Shown: positions 16,961 through 26,031, counted from the stretch's first letter. The stretch is 64,000 nucleotides of DNA from CAVVEQ01 sp963806635 (GCA_963806635.1 CAWDZA010000017.1:1-64000), one strand, 5' to 3'. Made by a program: numbers and translations. The notes: generated from the letters alone by a model not told the origin.

Positions 16961-17848
16961 ATGGATCCGAAAATGAAAAAAACGACCTTCTACATCCTGG
17001 ATGTCTTTACCGGTCAGAAATACGCCGGCAATCAGCTTGCCGTCTTCCGGGATGCGAGTGGCATCCAAGCGGGCGAAATGCAGCAGATCGCGCGCGAGAT
17101 CAACTTCTCCGAAACCACCTTTATCCTTTCGGATTCGCCGCACGAGGGCGGCTACGACGTGCGTATTTTCACTCCCAAAGAAGAGGTACCCTTTGCCGGG
17201 CATCCCACCCTGGGGACAGCCTTCCTGATCCGAAGCGAGCTGTTGAGCGGACAGGCAGAGAAGGTCACCCTTAATCTCAAGATTGGCCAGATACCGGTAA
17301 CTTTTGCCGGGGATGGCTCGGGTGAGATGAAGCAGAAGGAACCCATTTTTGGCGCGCGGCATGACCGCCGGATCCTGGCGGAGGTGCTGGGTCTGGATAT
17401 CGCCGAAATCGATTCGCACCTGCCAATCCAGGAGGTCTCCACCGGGCTGTCGTTCTTCATCGTTCCGCTCGGCTCCTTGAATGCACTCAAGAAAGCCAAG
17501 GTTGACCTGGAAAAATATTATCATCTGATCGCGCACACGCAGGCGAAGGGTATCCTCGTTTTCACCCGCGAGCCACGCGAGCCCGGCGAGGATCTGGCTG
17601 TGCGCGTGTTCGTGGATTATTTTGGCGTGCCGGAGGACCCTGCCACCGGCAGTGCCAACGGCTGCCTGGCAGGCTACCTGGCAGAGCACAAGGTGTTGGG
17701 CGCCGGGGTTGTGGTCGCGACGGTGGGGCAGGGGCACGAGGTCGGGCGGCCATCCCGCATCCACCTGCGCGCGAAAAAGCACGCCGGCGGGATCGAAGTT
17801 TTCGTCGGCGGTCAGGCAGTCATCGTGGCACGCGGAGAACTGCTCTAA
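16961..17848 (+). CDS. PhzF family isomerase-like protein
   Basis: This protein of 295 residues from ATG 16961 (or 291 from ATG 16973) has the PhzF/DapF-fold signature. It shows YILDVFTGQKYAGNQLAVF, the INFSETTF block with the conserved catalytic-type Glu, and PFAGHPTLGTAFLI. Near the C-terminus are FGVPEDPATGSANGCLAGYL and VGQGHEVGRPSRI. PhzF in phenazine synthesis is an isomerase; most homologues have unknown substrates, and there are no phenazine genes here. Both halves of the pseudo-symmetric fold are present and the frame is intact. Confidence 0.9.
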   Translation: MDPKMKKTTFYILDVFTGQKYAGNQLAVFRDASGIQAGEMQQIAREINFSETTFILSDSPHEGGYDVRIFTPKEEVPFAGHPTLGTAFLIRSELLSGQAEKVTLNLKIGQIPVTFAGDGSGEMKQKEPIFGARHDRRILAEVLGLDIAEIDSHLPIQEVSTGLSFFIVPLGSLNALKKAKVDLEKYYHLIAHTQAKGILVFTREPREPGEDLAVRVFVDYFGVPEDPATGSANGCLAGYLAEHKVLGAGVVVATVGQGHEVGRPSRIHLRAKKHAGGIEVFVGGQAVIVARGELL

Positions 17849-17878
17849 ACCCCTGCATCGTTTCGCAGAGTTTCTGGA

Positions 17879-18682
17879 TCAGTGGATGGGGAACTGGCAG
17901 GTCAGGGAATCATCCCGGCAGGCGGTCCGGATTTGATCAATCAATTCTGCGGGGATGATCGCAGGATCGTTCACCCCGGGCAATGGCATCAGGGTCACCA
18001 CCTCTCCCGCTTGCAATTGGCCGAGCTTTTTGAGCAGGGCTTCCACACCTGGCAGGGTGGCTGCAGGCTCGGTAACCTCACCCAGCGTTTTTTCCCGGTT
18101 CGTCCCGATAAGAAGTGAAAAAACCCAGTCTCCATTTTCATTCCACGTATACAGCTCAAAGCCCTTAAGGGAATGCCCTCCGGTTTCCGCAGGTATTTTA
18201 ATCTGGCCAATGGATTTTCCGTTCACGCTAACCTGGTAATCCCCCGCGGTTAATCCCTCCAGAGGGAAGGATTCTTCAAAAGGCTCCAGCACCTGGATAC
18301 AGATCCTGCCCGGGTCTGCCAGGCTGAAAACTTGAATATCGATCCGGTTTTCCGCATCCGGTACGGGAATTTCCACCCGCAGCTCATGGCAGGGATCCGG
18401 CAGATTACCCTTTAAGGCCAGTCGGTACTGCGGGGGAAAAGATTCAAGCACAAGCAGTTCTGCGGAATCCAGGTACACAGGTCCGCGGTCCCCAATGGGA
18501 GCCACCGGTGTGGCGGAGGGCAGCGCACGCGCAGGACGGGCTTCTTCGGTTTGAATTGGCGCTGCAGAGGGCAGGGAGGCCGTGCCTGGCTGCGTGGGGA
18601 GAGCGGGATTGGAGATCGCAGCCGCGCAGGCGCAAAGGCATAGGGTGGGGATCGTTAGGAATATCCGGATGAATTGGCGCAT
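17879..18682 (-). CDS. Hypothetical lipoprotein
   Basis: 267 residues with a lipoprotein signal (MRQFIRIFLTIPTLCLCAC; lipobox cysteine near 19) and a Pro/Ala/Thr-rich linker to about residue 60. A beta-rich domain with VYLDSAELLVLESFPPQYRL and GLTAGDYQVSVNGKSIGQI follows. It is likely exposed on the cell surface. No family is recognised. AAAGGAGGCTGAT gives a strong Shine-Dalgarno. It is convergent with the PhzF gene, with 30 bases between the stops. Confidence 0.75.
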   Translation of the reverse strand: MRQFIRIFLTIPTLCLCACAAAISNPALPTQPGTASLPSAAPIQTEEARPARALPSATPVAPIGDRGPVYLDSAELLVLESFPPQYRLALKGNLPDPCHELRVEIPVPDAENRIDIQVFSLADPGRICIQVLEPFEESFPLEGLTAGDYQVSVNGKSIGQIKIPAETGGHSLKGFELYTWNENGDWVFSLLIGTNREKTLGEVTEPAATLPGVEALLKKLGQLQAGEVVTLMPLPGVNDPAIIPAELIDQIRTACRDDSLTCQFPIH

Positions 18683-18701
18683 ATCAGCCTCCTTTTGGTA
18701 A

Positions 18702-18987
18702 TCAGTCCCTGAAAATAGGACGAGGTTTCCTGCGGAATTGTTCCCCTTCTAAGAAAATCTTCGCAGAATCGATTGGTTCAAAATCCCCACTCACCGGAGT
18801 CGGGTTTTTCACCAGCAAGTGCTCGCATCCTGTAACTGACCCAAAGGACTCTGGATAGTATCCAACACTCGGGAGAGTGCTGGTGCGGCGGGACCACATG
18901 GATGGGAGAACCTGCCATTCGCATCAGCATCTGTTCGTGGGTGACAGCCACGGAGATATCGACCGTTCGGTGCGAGCATTTGTACAA
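18702..18987 (-). pseudogene. Frame-broken small minus-strand gene upstream of the lipoprotein
   Basis: From the minus-strand ATG at 18985-18987 the frame reads MYKCSHRTVDISVAVTHEQM then LMRMAGSPIHVVPP. A sensible continuation in another frame follows: GYYPESFGSVTGCEHLLVKN onward to RRKPRPIFRD and a stop at 18702. Joined length would be about 95 aa; the family is not recognised. It ends 20 bases before the lipoprotein start and could have been co-transcribed with it. One indel near 18880 is needed. The rest of the 18683-19073 spacer holds only the operator noted next. Confidence 0.3.
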
Positions 18988-19030
18988 GGCAGGGTATTGG
19001 CAAACACGTGAAATCTTGTCCCGGCGGATG

Positions 19031-19053
19031 TATAATCGGATAAGAATTATCCG
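19031..19053 (+). promoter_or_regulatory. TATAAT box followed by a 7-3-7 palindrome resembling a Fur-family operator
   Basis: TATAAT (19031-19036) abuts CGGATAA-GAA-TTATCCG (19037-19053), a perfect inverted repeat 21 bases before the start of the tocopherol-cyclase-like gene. The core GGATAAGAATTATC differs from the site at 44064 (GGATAATAATTATC) at one position. A repressor bound here would overlap the transcription start. Confidence 0.5.
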
Positions 19054-19073
19054 AAAATATTACCGAGGTAAGA

Positions 19074-20093
19074 ATGTCCATCCGTACCACGCTCAACCCG
19101 GGCATGTATCATGGATGGGGGAAGAAACCACCCTTTTTTGAGGGCTGGTATTTCAAACTGGTCAGTGCAGATGGGAATAAGAAAGTAGCCATCATCCCGG
19201 GGGTGATCCTGGGAAAGGATGCGCACGCGTTTATTCAGGTGTTGGAGGGGGCTAGCGGAAAAACCGCGTATCACACTTTTCCCTTGGAAGCGTTCCAACC
19301 TGATCCGCGGAAATTCGCCTTCCTGGTGGGGCACAATTGTTTCGACGGACGGGGCATCAGCCTGAACACCGAGAGCAATCAGGGAAGGATCACAGGTCAG
19401 GTTCGTTTTGGCGCGTTGAATCCCTGGCCGGTGACCCGGCTTTCGCCGGGGATCATGGGTTGGTACGCCTGGGTCCCCCGGATGGAATGCTATCATGGCG
19501 TGCTGAGCTTCGATCATCCCCTCGAAGGCGACCTGGAGCTCGACGGGGAGGAAATGGATTTCAGCGGTGGTCACGGTTATATTGAAAAGGATTGGGGACA
19601 ATCCTTCCCCGATGCGTGGGTCTGGTTCCAGAGCAATCACTTCAAGGGCGCCCGGGCATGCATCACTGCCTCGGTGGCCATCATCCCCTGGATGGGCAGC
19701 AGCTTCCGCGGGTTCATCGTCGGCTTCTGGTTGGATGGCAGCCTGCACCGCTTTGCCACCTACACCGGCGCGAAGATCGAATCGTTGGAGATCACGGATG
19801 CCGGGGTGAGGTGGGTGCTGCGGAATAGTACGCACCGCCTGATCCTGCGTCCGCAGAGGGTGGAAGGCGGTCTTCTGCGCGGTCCGAGCAGGGTGGATAT
19901 GGGCAGGAGGGTGCTGGAAACGCTAAACGCGCGGGTCGACGTCCGCCTGGAAACGCTGGATGGCAGCGTGGTTTTCGAGGGACTGGGGGAGCACTCCGGC
20001 TTGGAAGTGATGGGAGATCTGCCGCGCCTGGAAAAAGGTCAGGACGAAATCGTAACGACGAGGCGTCGTTACAAAGAAAGCGATCATGCCTGA
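19074..20093 (+). CDS. Tocopherol-cyclase-like protein
   Basis: This 339-residue protein has the N-terminal G-x-Y-H-G-W-G...FFEGWYFK signature (residues about 10-28) of the tocopherol_cyclase family. It also has PRMECYHGVLSFDHPL, the YIEKDWGQSFPDAWVWFQSN block and HRFATYTGAKI. Plant and cyanobacterial members close the chroman ring of tocopherol; many bacterial homologues occur without the rest of that pathway and have unknown function. A UbiA-type prenyltransferase is present at 41463 but far away, so a shared pathway is only a possibility. A palindromic operator overlaps its promoter. Confidence 0.85.
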   Translation: MSIRTTLNPGMYHGWGKKPPFFEGWYFKLVSADGNKKVAIIPGVILGKDAHAFIQVLEGASGKTAYHTFPLEAFQPDPRKFAFLVGHNCFDGRGISLNTESNQGRITGQVRFGALNPWPVTRLSPGIMGWYAWVPRMECYHGVLSFDHPLEGDLELDGEEMDFSGGHGYIEKDWGQSFPDAWVWFQSNHFKGARACITASVAIIPWMGSSFRGFIVGFWLDGSLHRFATYTGAKIESLEITDAGVRWVLRNSTHRLILRPQRVEGGLLRGPSRVDMGRRVLETLNARVDVRLETLDGSVVFEGLGEHSGLEVMGDLPRLEKGQDEIVTTRRRYKESDHA

Positions 20094-20275
20094 GCGGTTT
20101 CATTTCGAGATTTAAATAATAAATTGGCACGGTTTATGGGAGGACGTGCTTCCTGTAAGCCGGGTAATTTTCCGCTTCCGGGATTTGTGAAATGGTATAA
20201 AATTCATTTTTGCGGACCTGTCCGGGGAGGGCATCCTCGCCCGGTCAAGCACGAATCCTCTTTGTCAGGAAGGTT

Positions 20276-20839
20276 ATGATGGATTACCAGGGCCATTTCC
20301 CGTATGGTTTTATTGAGCGCGTGATCATCCCGAAAGCGGATATCAAGGACCGTGTGAAGGAACTGGGTGAAACGATTACCCGAGATTACCAGAATTCAGA
20401 GAAGATCCTGCTGCTTGGTTTGCTGCGCGGCAGTGTGGTCTTCCTCACGGATCTGATGCGAGAGATTCACCGCCCAATCACGATGGATTTCATGCTGATC
20501 TCCTCCTATAGCAAATCGGAATCGAGTGGTTTCGTGCGGATCGATTCGGACCATAAAACCGATATCCGCGGATGGGATGTGATCCTCATCGACGATATCG
20601 TGGATTCCGGGTACACCATCCGGACCGTTCGCAAGCTCCTGCTTGACCGGGAACCGAATAGCCTGAAGGTCTGCGCCTTGCTGGATAAACCTGAACGCCA
20701 CAAGGTGGATGTCCAGATCGATTACCTGGGGTTCAGCATTCCTGATTATTTCGTGGTGGGATACGGGCTGGATTACGACGAGAAGGGCCGAAACCTGCCG
20801 TATATCGCCTCGATCGATCTTTCCAAAGCGGAGGGTTGA
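20276..20839 (+). CDS. hpt: Hypoxanthine phosphoribosyltransferase
   Basis: 187 residues from ATG 20276 after CAGGAAGG. It has the type I PRTase PRPP-binding motif VILIDDIVDSGYT at about residues 102-114 and the LLLGLLRGSVVFLTDLMREI block. The C-terminal DYFVVGYGLDYDEKGRNLPY matches Hpt purine-base recognition. It transfers ribose-phosphate from PRPP to hypoxanthine (and usually guanine), making IMP or GMP in the cytoplasm. It lies 4 bases before purA; IMP is the substrate of the next enzyme, which supports the assignment. Confidence 0.93.
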   Translation: MMDYQGHFPYGFIERVIIPKADIKDRVKELGETITRDYQNSEKILLLGLLRGSVVFLTDLMREIHRPITMDFMLISSYSKSESSGFVRIDSDHKTDIRGWDVILIDDIVDSGYTIRTVRKLLLDREPNSLKVCALLDKPERHKVDVQIDYLGFSIPDYFVVGYGLDYDEKGRNLPYIASIDLSKAEG

Positions 20840-20843
20840 TCGC

Positions 20844-22142
20844 ATGCCCATCGATATCGTCGTCGGAGCACAGTGGGGGGATGAAGGCAAGGGCAGGGTG
20901 GTGGACCTGCTTTCAGAAAATTCCGACCTTGTGGCTCGTTTTAATGGGGGGGATAATGCCGGTCATACGGTCACGGTCGGAGAAAAAATATTCAAATTGC
21001 ATGTCGTTCCCTCGGGTATGATTCACCCGCACACGATCGGAGTTCTGGGCAGCGGGATGGTTTTAAACCCCCACACTCTCCTCGAAGAGATGGCTATGCT
21101 CAAAGATTCCGCGATCGAGATAACCCCGGAACGTCTGTGGATCTCGGATGCAGCTCATTTGATCACGCCCGCGCACCGACTACTCGACCGCGCACAGGAT
21201 GCCGCGCTCGGCAAGGAGCAGATCGGCACCACCGGGCGTGGGATCGGTCCCACTTATGTGGATAAAGCCGCACGTTGCGGGCTGCGCGCCGGCGAGATCC
21301 TCGACCCCGAGCATTTTGCTGAGCGGGTCCAAGGGCATTTCGCCAGGCTGGATCATTTGCTCAGCGGCTGGTACCGTGAAAATGGAATGGATTTGGAAAC
21401 GCAGGTTCGGGATTTCCTACAGATGGCGACTGCGATCCGGCCGTTCATCCGCCGCATCGGCCCCCTTGTGCAGACTGCCTTATCTCGAGGGAAAACCATC
21501 CTGGCGGAGGGGGCGCAGGGGACACTGCTCGACCTGGAGCAGGGTACCTATCCGTTTGTCACCAGTTCCTGCACCACCGCGGCGGGCATCTTCAGCGGTC
21601 TCGGTCTGGGCGTGCAGCCGGTCCGTTCTGTCCTTGGTGTGACAAAGGCATTCCAGACCCGGGTGGGCTCGGGACCATTTCCCACTGAATTGGTTGGCGA
21701 AATGGCGGAATTTCTGCGCGGGAGCGGGGCGAATCCCTGGGACGAATACGGCACCACCACCGGCCGTCCGCGGCGGGTGGGTTGGCTGGATCTGGTACTC
21801 CTGAATTATGCCCGCGAGGTGAATGGGCTCACCGAACTGTTCCTGACGAAACTGGATGTTCTCTCCGGCTTATCCACCATTCCGGTTTGCGTTGCATATC
21901 AGACAGGTGGGCGGACTTTTCGGAGCCTGGATTTTTCAGGCGATGCCCGCCAACTAGCGAAATGCACCCCCATATATGAAACCCTGCCTGGCTGGCAGGA
22001 AGATCTTCGTGCCTGCCGCATATGGGCTGATCTACCCGCCAACGCCCGGGCATATGTGGATTTTATTGAAGATCACACCGGATTGATGGTAAAAAATATC
22101 TCGGTAAGCCCTGAAAGGCTTGCCCTTATTGCGAGAGGATAA
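20844..22142 (+). CDS. purA: Adenylosuccinate synthetase
   Basis: 432 residues from ATG 20844, normal for PurA. The GTP-binding GDEGKG is at residues 12-17, the IMP-binding NGGDNAGHT at about 34-42, and GTTGRGIGPTYVDK, TRVGSGPFPTEL and TTGRPRRVGWLD are all present. It joins IMP and aspartate using GTP to form adenylosuccinate, the committed step to AMP. It sits between hpt and purB with gaps of 4 and 2 bases, so the three form a translationally tight operon. An in-frame upstream start exists but overlaps hpt, and ATG 20844 is the clear start. Confidence 0.97.
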   Translation: MPIDIVVGAQWGDEGKGRVVDLLSENSDLVARFNGGDNAGHTVTVGEKIFKLHVVPSGMIHPHTIGVLGSGMVLNPHTLLEEMAMLKDSAIEITPERLWISDAAHLITPAHRLLDRAQDAALGKEQIGTTGRGIGPTYVDKAARCGLRAGEILDPEHFAERVQGHFARLDHLLSGWYRENGMDLETQVRDFLQMATAIRPFIRRIGPLVQTALSRGKTILAEGAQGTLLDLEQGTYPFVTSSCTTAAGIFSGLGLGVQPVRSVLGVTKAFQTRVGSGPFPTELVGEMAEFLRGSGANPWDEYGTTTGRPRRVGWLDLVLLNYAREVNGLTELFLTKLDVLSGLSTIPVCVAYQTGGRTFRSLDFSGDARQLAKCTPIYETLPGWQEDLRACRIWADLPANARAYVDFIEDHTGLMVKNISVSPERLALIARG

Positions 22143-22144
22143 TC

Positions 22145-23545
22145 ATGATCTCCTTCGAACAATACCAAAGCCCCTTCAGTTGGCGCTATGGATCCGAAAA
22201 ACTTCGTTCTATTTGGAGTGAAAAGAACAAGCGGTTAACCTGGCGCTGGATCTGGGTGGCGATCGCCGAGGCGCAATGCGGGGTGGGTTTAGTTACAACT
22301 GCCCAGCTCAAAGACCTGCAGGACCACATGAAAGATGTGGACGTTGCAGCCGCCCTGCTGCTCGAACAAACCCTTAGGCATGATCTGGTTGCCGAGTTGA
22401 AGGTTTTCGCTGCACAATGCCCTGTTGGCGGCGGAATTCTGCACCTTGGTGCGACCTCGATGGATATAAAGGATAACGCCGAAGTGCTTCAAATCCGGCA
22501 GTCCATCGAAGTAATTGAGGGGGGACTAAAATCACTGCTCCTGAAATTCGCTGTAATTATTCGGCAAACAGCGGAAATCCCGGTGATGGCGTTCACGCAT
22601 TTGCAGCCAGCCGAGCCCACCACACTTGGATACCGCTTTGCTTCTGTTGCCCAGGACCTGTTGGAAGATTATGAAGCTTTGGTTGATTTCAAAAAGATAT
22701 TAAGGGGGAAGGGTTTCAAAGGGGCAGTAGGCAACGCAGCTTCTTTTGTTGAACTCATGGGTGAAGAAAAGTTCGAGGATTTCGAGAAACAAATCAGTGA
22801 CTTGATCAATTTGCCGTTCTTTCAGGTCACCGCCCAAACTTATCCCCGCCGGCAGGATCATGTTCTGTTGAGCCGGCTGGCCGGCATGGCTGCAAGCCTG
22901 AGTAAATTTGCTTTTGATTTACGGATATTGCAATCCTCGCCCATAGGTGAGCTTTCAGAGCCATTTGGACAGTGCCAGGTGGGGTCTTCCGCGATGCCCT
23001 TCAAACGCAACCCGATTGAGGCGGAGAAAATCGATTCTCTCGCGCGGATCGTATCGGTCGCGCCGCAAATCGCCTGGCAGAACGCGGCCAATTCCATTCT
23101 GGAACGCACCCTGGATGACAGTGCCAACCGCCGTACGTTGCTGCCAGAGACTTTCCTGGCGCTTGATGAAATGATCGAGACAACCACAAAGATCATTGCT
23201 GGGATTGTCATCAACCGCAAGGCAATTGACAGGACTCTAAACACCTACGCGCCTTTCGCCGGGATCGAAAGATTGATGATGGCACTGGTAAAAAATGGTG
23301 CAGACCGGCAGAAAATGCACGAGTTGCTTCGAACACACAGCCTGACTGCCTGGGAAGCTGTTGCGAGTGGGAAGCCAAACCCGTTGAAAGACAGTCTTGG
23401 TTCCGATCCAGAATTATTAAGAATATTATCGAAAGAAGAAATTCAGCAAGCGTTGGAAACAGATCAGTATCTTGGCATCGCTCAAAAGCGGTCTTTGGAG
23501 ATGGCTGATCGGATCGATAATAACTTTGACAGAAAAGCCCGATAA
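22145..23545 (+). CDS. purB: Adenylosuccinate lyase
   Basis: 466 residues with the fumarase/aspartase superfamily signature SSAMPFKRNP at about 281-290, ILHLGATSMDIKDNAE and FTHLQPAEPTTLGYRFA. It cleaves adenylosuccinate to AMP and fumarate, and probably SAICAR to AICAR. It follows purA by 2 bases. Two hairpins after the gene probably end the hpt-purA-purB transcript. The frame and family length are normal. Confidence 0.95.
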   Translation: MISFEQYQSPFSWRYGSEKLRSIWSEKNKRLTWRWIWVAIAEAQCGVGLVTTAQLKDLQDHMKDVDVAAALLLEQTLRHDLVAELKVFAAQCPVGGGILHLGATSMDIKDNAEVLQIRQSIEVIEGGLKSLLLKFAVIIRQTAEIPVMAFTHLQPAEPTTLGYRFASVAQDLLEDYEALVDFKKILRGKGFKGAVGNAASFVELMGEEKFEDFEKQISDLINLPFFQVTAQTYPRRQDHVLLSRLAGMAASLSKFAFDLRILQSSPIGELSEPFGQCQVGSSAMPFKRNPIEAEKIDSLARIVSVAPQIAWQNAANSILERTLDDSANRRTLLPETFLALDEMIETTTKIIAGIVINRKAIDRTLNTYAPFAGIERLMMALVKNGADRQKMHELLRTHSLTAWEAVASGKPNPLKDSLGSDPELLRILSKEEIQQALETDQYLGIAQKRSLEMADRIDNNFDRKAR

Positions 23546-23577
23546 AACCCAGAAAATGTGATACACTATTGACCTTG

Positions 23578-23599
23578 GCCCGAACAGGGCTTTCTTTTT
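23578..23599 (+). terminator. First terminator after purB
   Basis: GCCC (23578-23581) pairs with GGGC (23587-23590), followed by TTTCTTTTT. The stem is short but the T-tract is good. Confidence 0.5.
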
Positions 23600-23630
23600 C
23601 AGGGAATTGTTTTGGTGGAAACGGATGATT

Positions 23631-23656
23631 GCCCGACAAAGTGTCGGGCATTTTTA
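23631..23656 (+). terminator. Second, stronger terminator after purB
   Basis: GCCCGAC (23631-23637) pairs perfectly with GTCGGGC (23643-23649). The loop is 5 bases, followed by ATTTTTATT. It separates the purine operon from the helicase gene. Confidence 0.85.
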
Positions 23657-23658
23657 TT

Positions 23659-23709
23659 GGCTGCGCGTGCCGATCCGTGAGGAAAGGCAACCCACGCACT
23701 GAGCCAGCC
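23659..23709 (+). ncRNA. Possible structured 5' leader of the DEAD-box helicase gene
   Basis: Nested pairings GGCTG (23659-23663)/CAGCC (23705-23709) and GCGTG (23665-23669)/CACGC (23693-23697) enclose a purine-rich loop with GAGGAAAGG. This sits between the purB terminator and the helicase start. It resembles no riboswitch class I can name. Cold-shock helicase genes often have long regulatory leaders, which is the reason to record it. Confidence 0.3.
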
Positions 23710-23762
23710 GGGTAGATTCGGATCATCAAAACACTCTGGCCAAATTTTGATTAGGAGTTTTG

Positions 23763-25394
23763 ATGATCACCGATTTTAATGATTTAAACCTGCAACCGGA
23801 ACTGGTGCAGGCAGTTACTGAACTGGGTTTCACTTCCCCCACCCCCATCCAATCCGGGGTCATCCCGCTCATGCTGGATGGCCGGGATATACTCGGGCAG
23901 GCACAGACGGGCACCGGTAAAACGGCTGCTTTTGCGCTCCCCATGATTCAAACCCTTCAACCCGGGCACAAGTATATCCAGGGCCTGGTCCTGGTTCCCA
24001 CCCGCGAATTGGCAACCCAGGTGGCAGGGGCGATTTCCGATCTTGGCCGGCACACCGGGGTGAACGTCCTGGCTGTTTACGGCGGGCAGCCCTACGGCGC
24101 CCAGATCGGCGCGCTCCGCCGCGGTGTGGATATCCTGGTGGGGACGCCCGGGCGGCTGCTCGATTTGATCGACCGTTCCGTGCTCGACCTCGGCGGAATC
24201 CGCACAGTGGTTCTGGATGAAGCCGATGAGATGCTCAGTATGGGATTCATCGAAGATATCGAAACTATCCTATCCAATACCCCCGAAGATCACCAGACGG
24301 CTCTTTTTTCCGCCACGCTTCCGGCTCCGATCAGAAGGCTGGCGGAAAAATACATGCAGGAACCGCAGCAGGTAACTGTTCAACGCGAGCAGGTGACCGT
24401 GGACGCGATCGAACAGCGTTATTACCTGGTGAGCACGCATGAAAAAACCGCTGCCCTCACCCGCCTTTTCGAGGTGGAGGAGATCACCAGCGCGCTGATC
24501 TTCGTCCGCACGCGGGTTGAAACAACCACCCTGGCAGCGGAGCTTTCGTCCCGTGGTTTCCCGGCGGAAGCCCTCAGCGGAGATCTGATTCAGGAAGCGC
24601 GCGAAAGAACGCTCAACCGGTTCCGCCAGGGGCAGGTACAGGTGCTGGTGGCAACCGACGTGGCCGCGCGGGGATTGGATATTGATAACATCTCGCACGT
24701 TTTCAATTTCCAGCTCCCGGATGATCCCGAGATCTACGTCCACAGAATCGGGCGTACCGGCAGAGCCGGGAAAACCGGTATTGCCATCACCTTTGTTTCC
24801 GCCTCCGAGCGAAGGCGCCTGGGACGGGTGGAAGCCTTCACCCGTAAAAAGATCCAGATGGCCACCCTGCCGACCGAGGAGGATATCCGCGTCAAGCGGG
24901 AAGCCAGTCTGACCGGAAAACTCCTGATCTGGCTAAAGCGCGGGCGGTTCACACGCGAGCGCGAGCTGGTGGAGCAAATGGTAACGGAAGGCTACGATCC
25001 CCTGGATATCGCCGCGGCTGCTATAAAGGTAGCCCGTGGAGAAGAAAAACAAAGGCCCATCCATCCCGTCGCCATATTGACGGAGAGCCATCCCCAAACC
25101 GAAAAACGGGGATATGAGCGCAAACCCTACCAGGACCGTACGGGCGAGAACTCCCACGAGAATGGGATGGTTAGATTGAAAATGAAAATGGGCAGGCAGC
25201 ATGGATTGAGCCCGAACGAGATAGTAGGGTTGATCGCCTCGCGGGCGGAGATCCCCGGGCACGTGATCGGTAAGATCAGCATCCAGGACAGCCGCTCGTA
25301 CGTGGATATCCCCGAGGAGATGGTTCCCCAGGTGCTGGCAAGAACGCGGGATGCCCGTATCCGCCGGCTGCCGATGGAACTGCAGGTGGCGTGA
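23763..25394 (+). CDS. DEAD-box ATP-dependent RNA helicase with DbpA-type C-terminal domain
   Basis: 543 residues from ATG 23763 (TAGGAG upstream). All helicase motifs are present: Q motif GFTSPTPIQ, motif I AQTGTGKT (47-54), Ia PTRELA, II DEAD (152-155), III SAT, V ATDVAARGLD and VI HRIGRTGRAG. After the two RecA domains, residues about 470-543 (LKMKMGRQHGLSPNEIVGLI onward) form a DbpA/CsdA-type RNA-binding domain. It probably remodels rRNA or mRNA structure during ribosome assembly or cold adaptation, like DeaD/CsdA. A specific orthologue name is not assigned. Confidence 0.95.
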   Translation: MITDFNDLNLQPELVQAVTELGFTSPTPIQSGVIPLMLDGRDILGQAQTGTGKTAAFALPMIQTLQPGHKYIQGLVLVPTRELATQVAGAISDLGRHTGVNVLAVYGGQPYGAQIGALRRGVDILVGTPGRLLDLIDRSVLDLGGIRTVVLDEADEMLSMGFIEDIETILSNTPEDHQTALFSATLPAPIRRLAEKYMQEPQQVTVQREQVTVDAIEQRYYLVSTHEKTAALTRLFEVEEITSALIFVRTRVETTTLAAELSSRGFPAEALSGDLIQEARERTLNRFRQGQVQVLVATDVAARGLDIDNISHVFNFQLPDDPEIYVHRIGRTGRAGKTGIAITFVSASERRRLGRVEAFTRKKIQMATLPTEEDIRVKREASLTGKLLIWLKRGRFTRERELVEQMVTEGYDPLDIAAAAIKVARGEEKQRPIHPVAILTESHPQTEKRGYERKPYQDRTGENSHENGMVRLKMKMGRQHGLSPNEIVGLIASRAEIPGHVIGKISIQDSRSYVDIPEEMVPQVLARTRDARIRRLPMELQVA

Positions 25395-25457
25395 ACTTTC
25401 TGGATAGGGAAGAAAACGAAACATAGACAATATATTGGGATTTATTCCATTTTGGGA

Positions 25458-25491
25458 AAATGCGTGTCCAATTTCTGGATGCGCATTTTTT
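25458..25491 (+). terminator. Intrinsic terminator after the helicase gene
   Basis: AAATGCG (25458-25464) pairs with CGCATTT (25482-25488), with an inner TCCA/TGGA pairing, and is followed by a T-tract. It lies about 64 bases after the helicase stop. Confidence 0.75.
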
Positions 25492-25599
25492 CTGAACTGG
25501 TACCCTGAGAGTGAACAGCGAATTGTGTAGGAGTGAAAGAACAGGGATGAGGGACCAGCCGGATTGACAATTCGATAGGGTTCGGATTCAATAGAACAT

Positions 25600-26031
25600 A
25601 TGGATTCAACTCCCCGCTGGATACCGATCCTTTTTGGCACCGTCATGATCCTGATGGCGCTGATCATACTCGGCGCGTTTTACGGGTTCATCCCGGCTGA
25701 GGGGGAATTCAAAGCGCCTCCGGTCATCATCCTCAGCATTTGCATCTGCCTGTTGGCGGCAGGCCTGGCGATCCTGATCCCCCCGGGAGCACCCGCCATC
25801 CTGCGCACAGCGCTGGGAATTATTACATTTATTACCCTGGCAGCGGTATGCAACTGGACCGCTTTCGCACCGGGGATCACTTATACATCCTCCACTTCCA
25901 TTGGGCTTTTTTCGTTTGAAGGGGAAGACCAGGTGGGTGGAAGGATCGTGTTCGGACTGGTTGCCATTGCGGTGGATATCATCCTGATTTCTTCCCTCGT
26001 TATTTGGCTGAAGAAAGTCACTCGTAAATAG
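25600..26031 (+). CDS. Hypothetical four-helix membrane protein
   Basis: 143 residues with four hydrophobic segments at roughly 7-30, 42-60, 65-85 and 112-136, and short loops. No known family motif is visible. The ATG at 25600 has only a weak Shine-Dalgarno. Small proteins of this kind are often stress or envelope accessory proteins, but no function can be assigned. The frame is intact. Confidence 0.65.
   Translation: MDSTPRWIPILFGTVMILMALIILGAFYGFIPAEGEFKAPPVIILSICICLLAAGLAILIPPGAPAILRTALGIITFITLAAVCNWTAFAPGITYTSSTSIGLFSFEGEDQVGGRIVFGLVAIAVDIILISSLVIWLKKVTRK

Noticed and set aside
16901..17782. 293-codon minus-strand open frame opposite PhzF
   Set aside because: It mirrors the intact PhzF gene and has no family features of its own.
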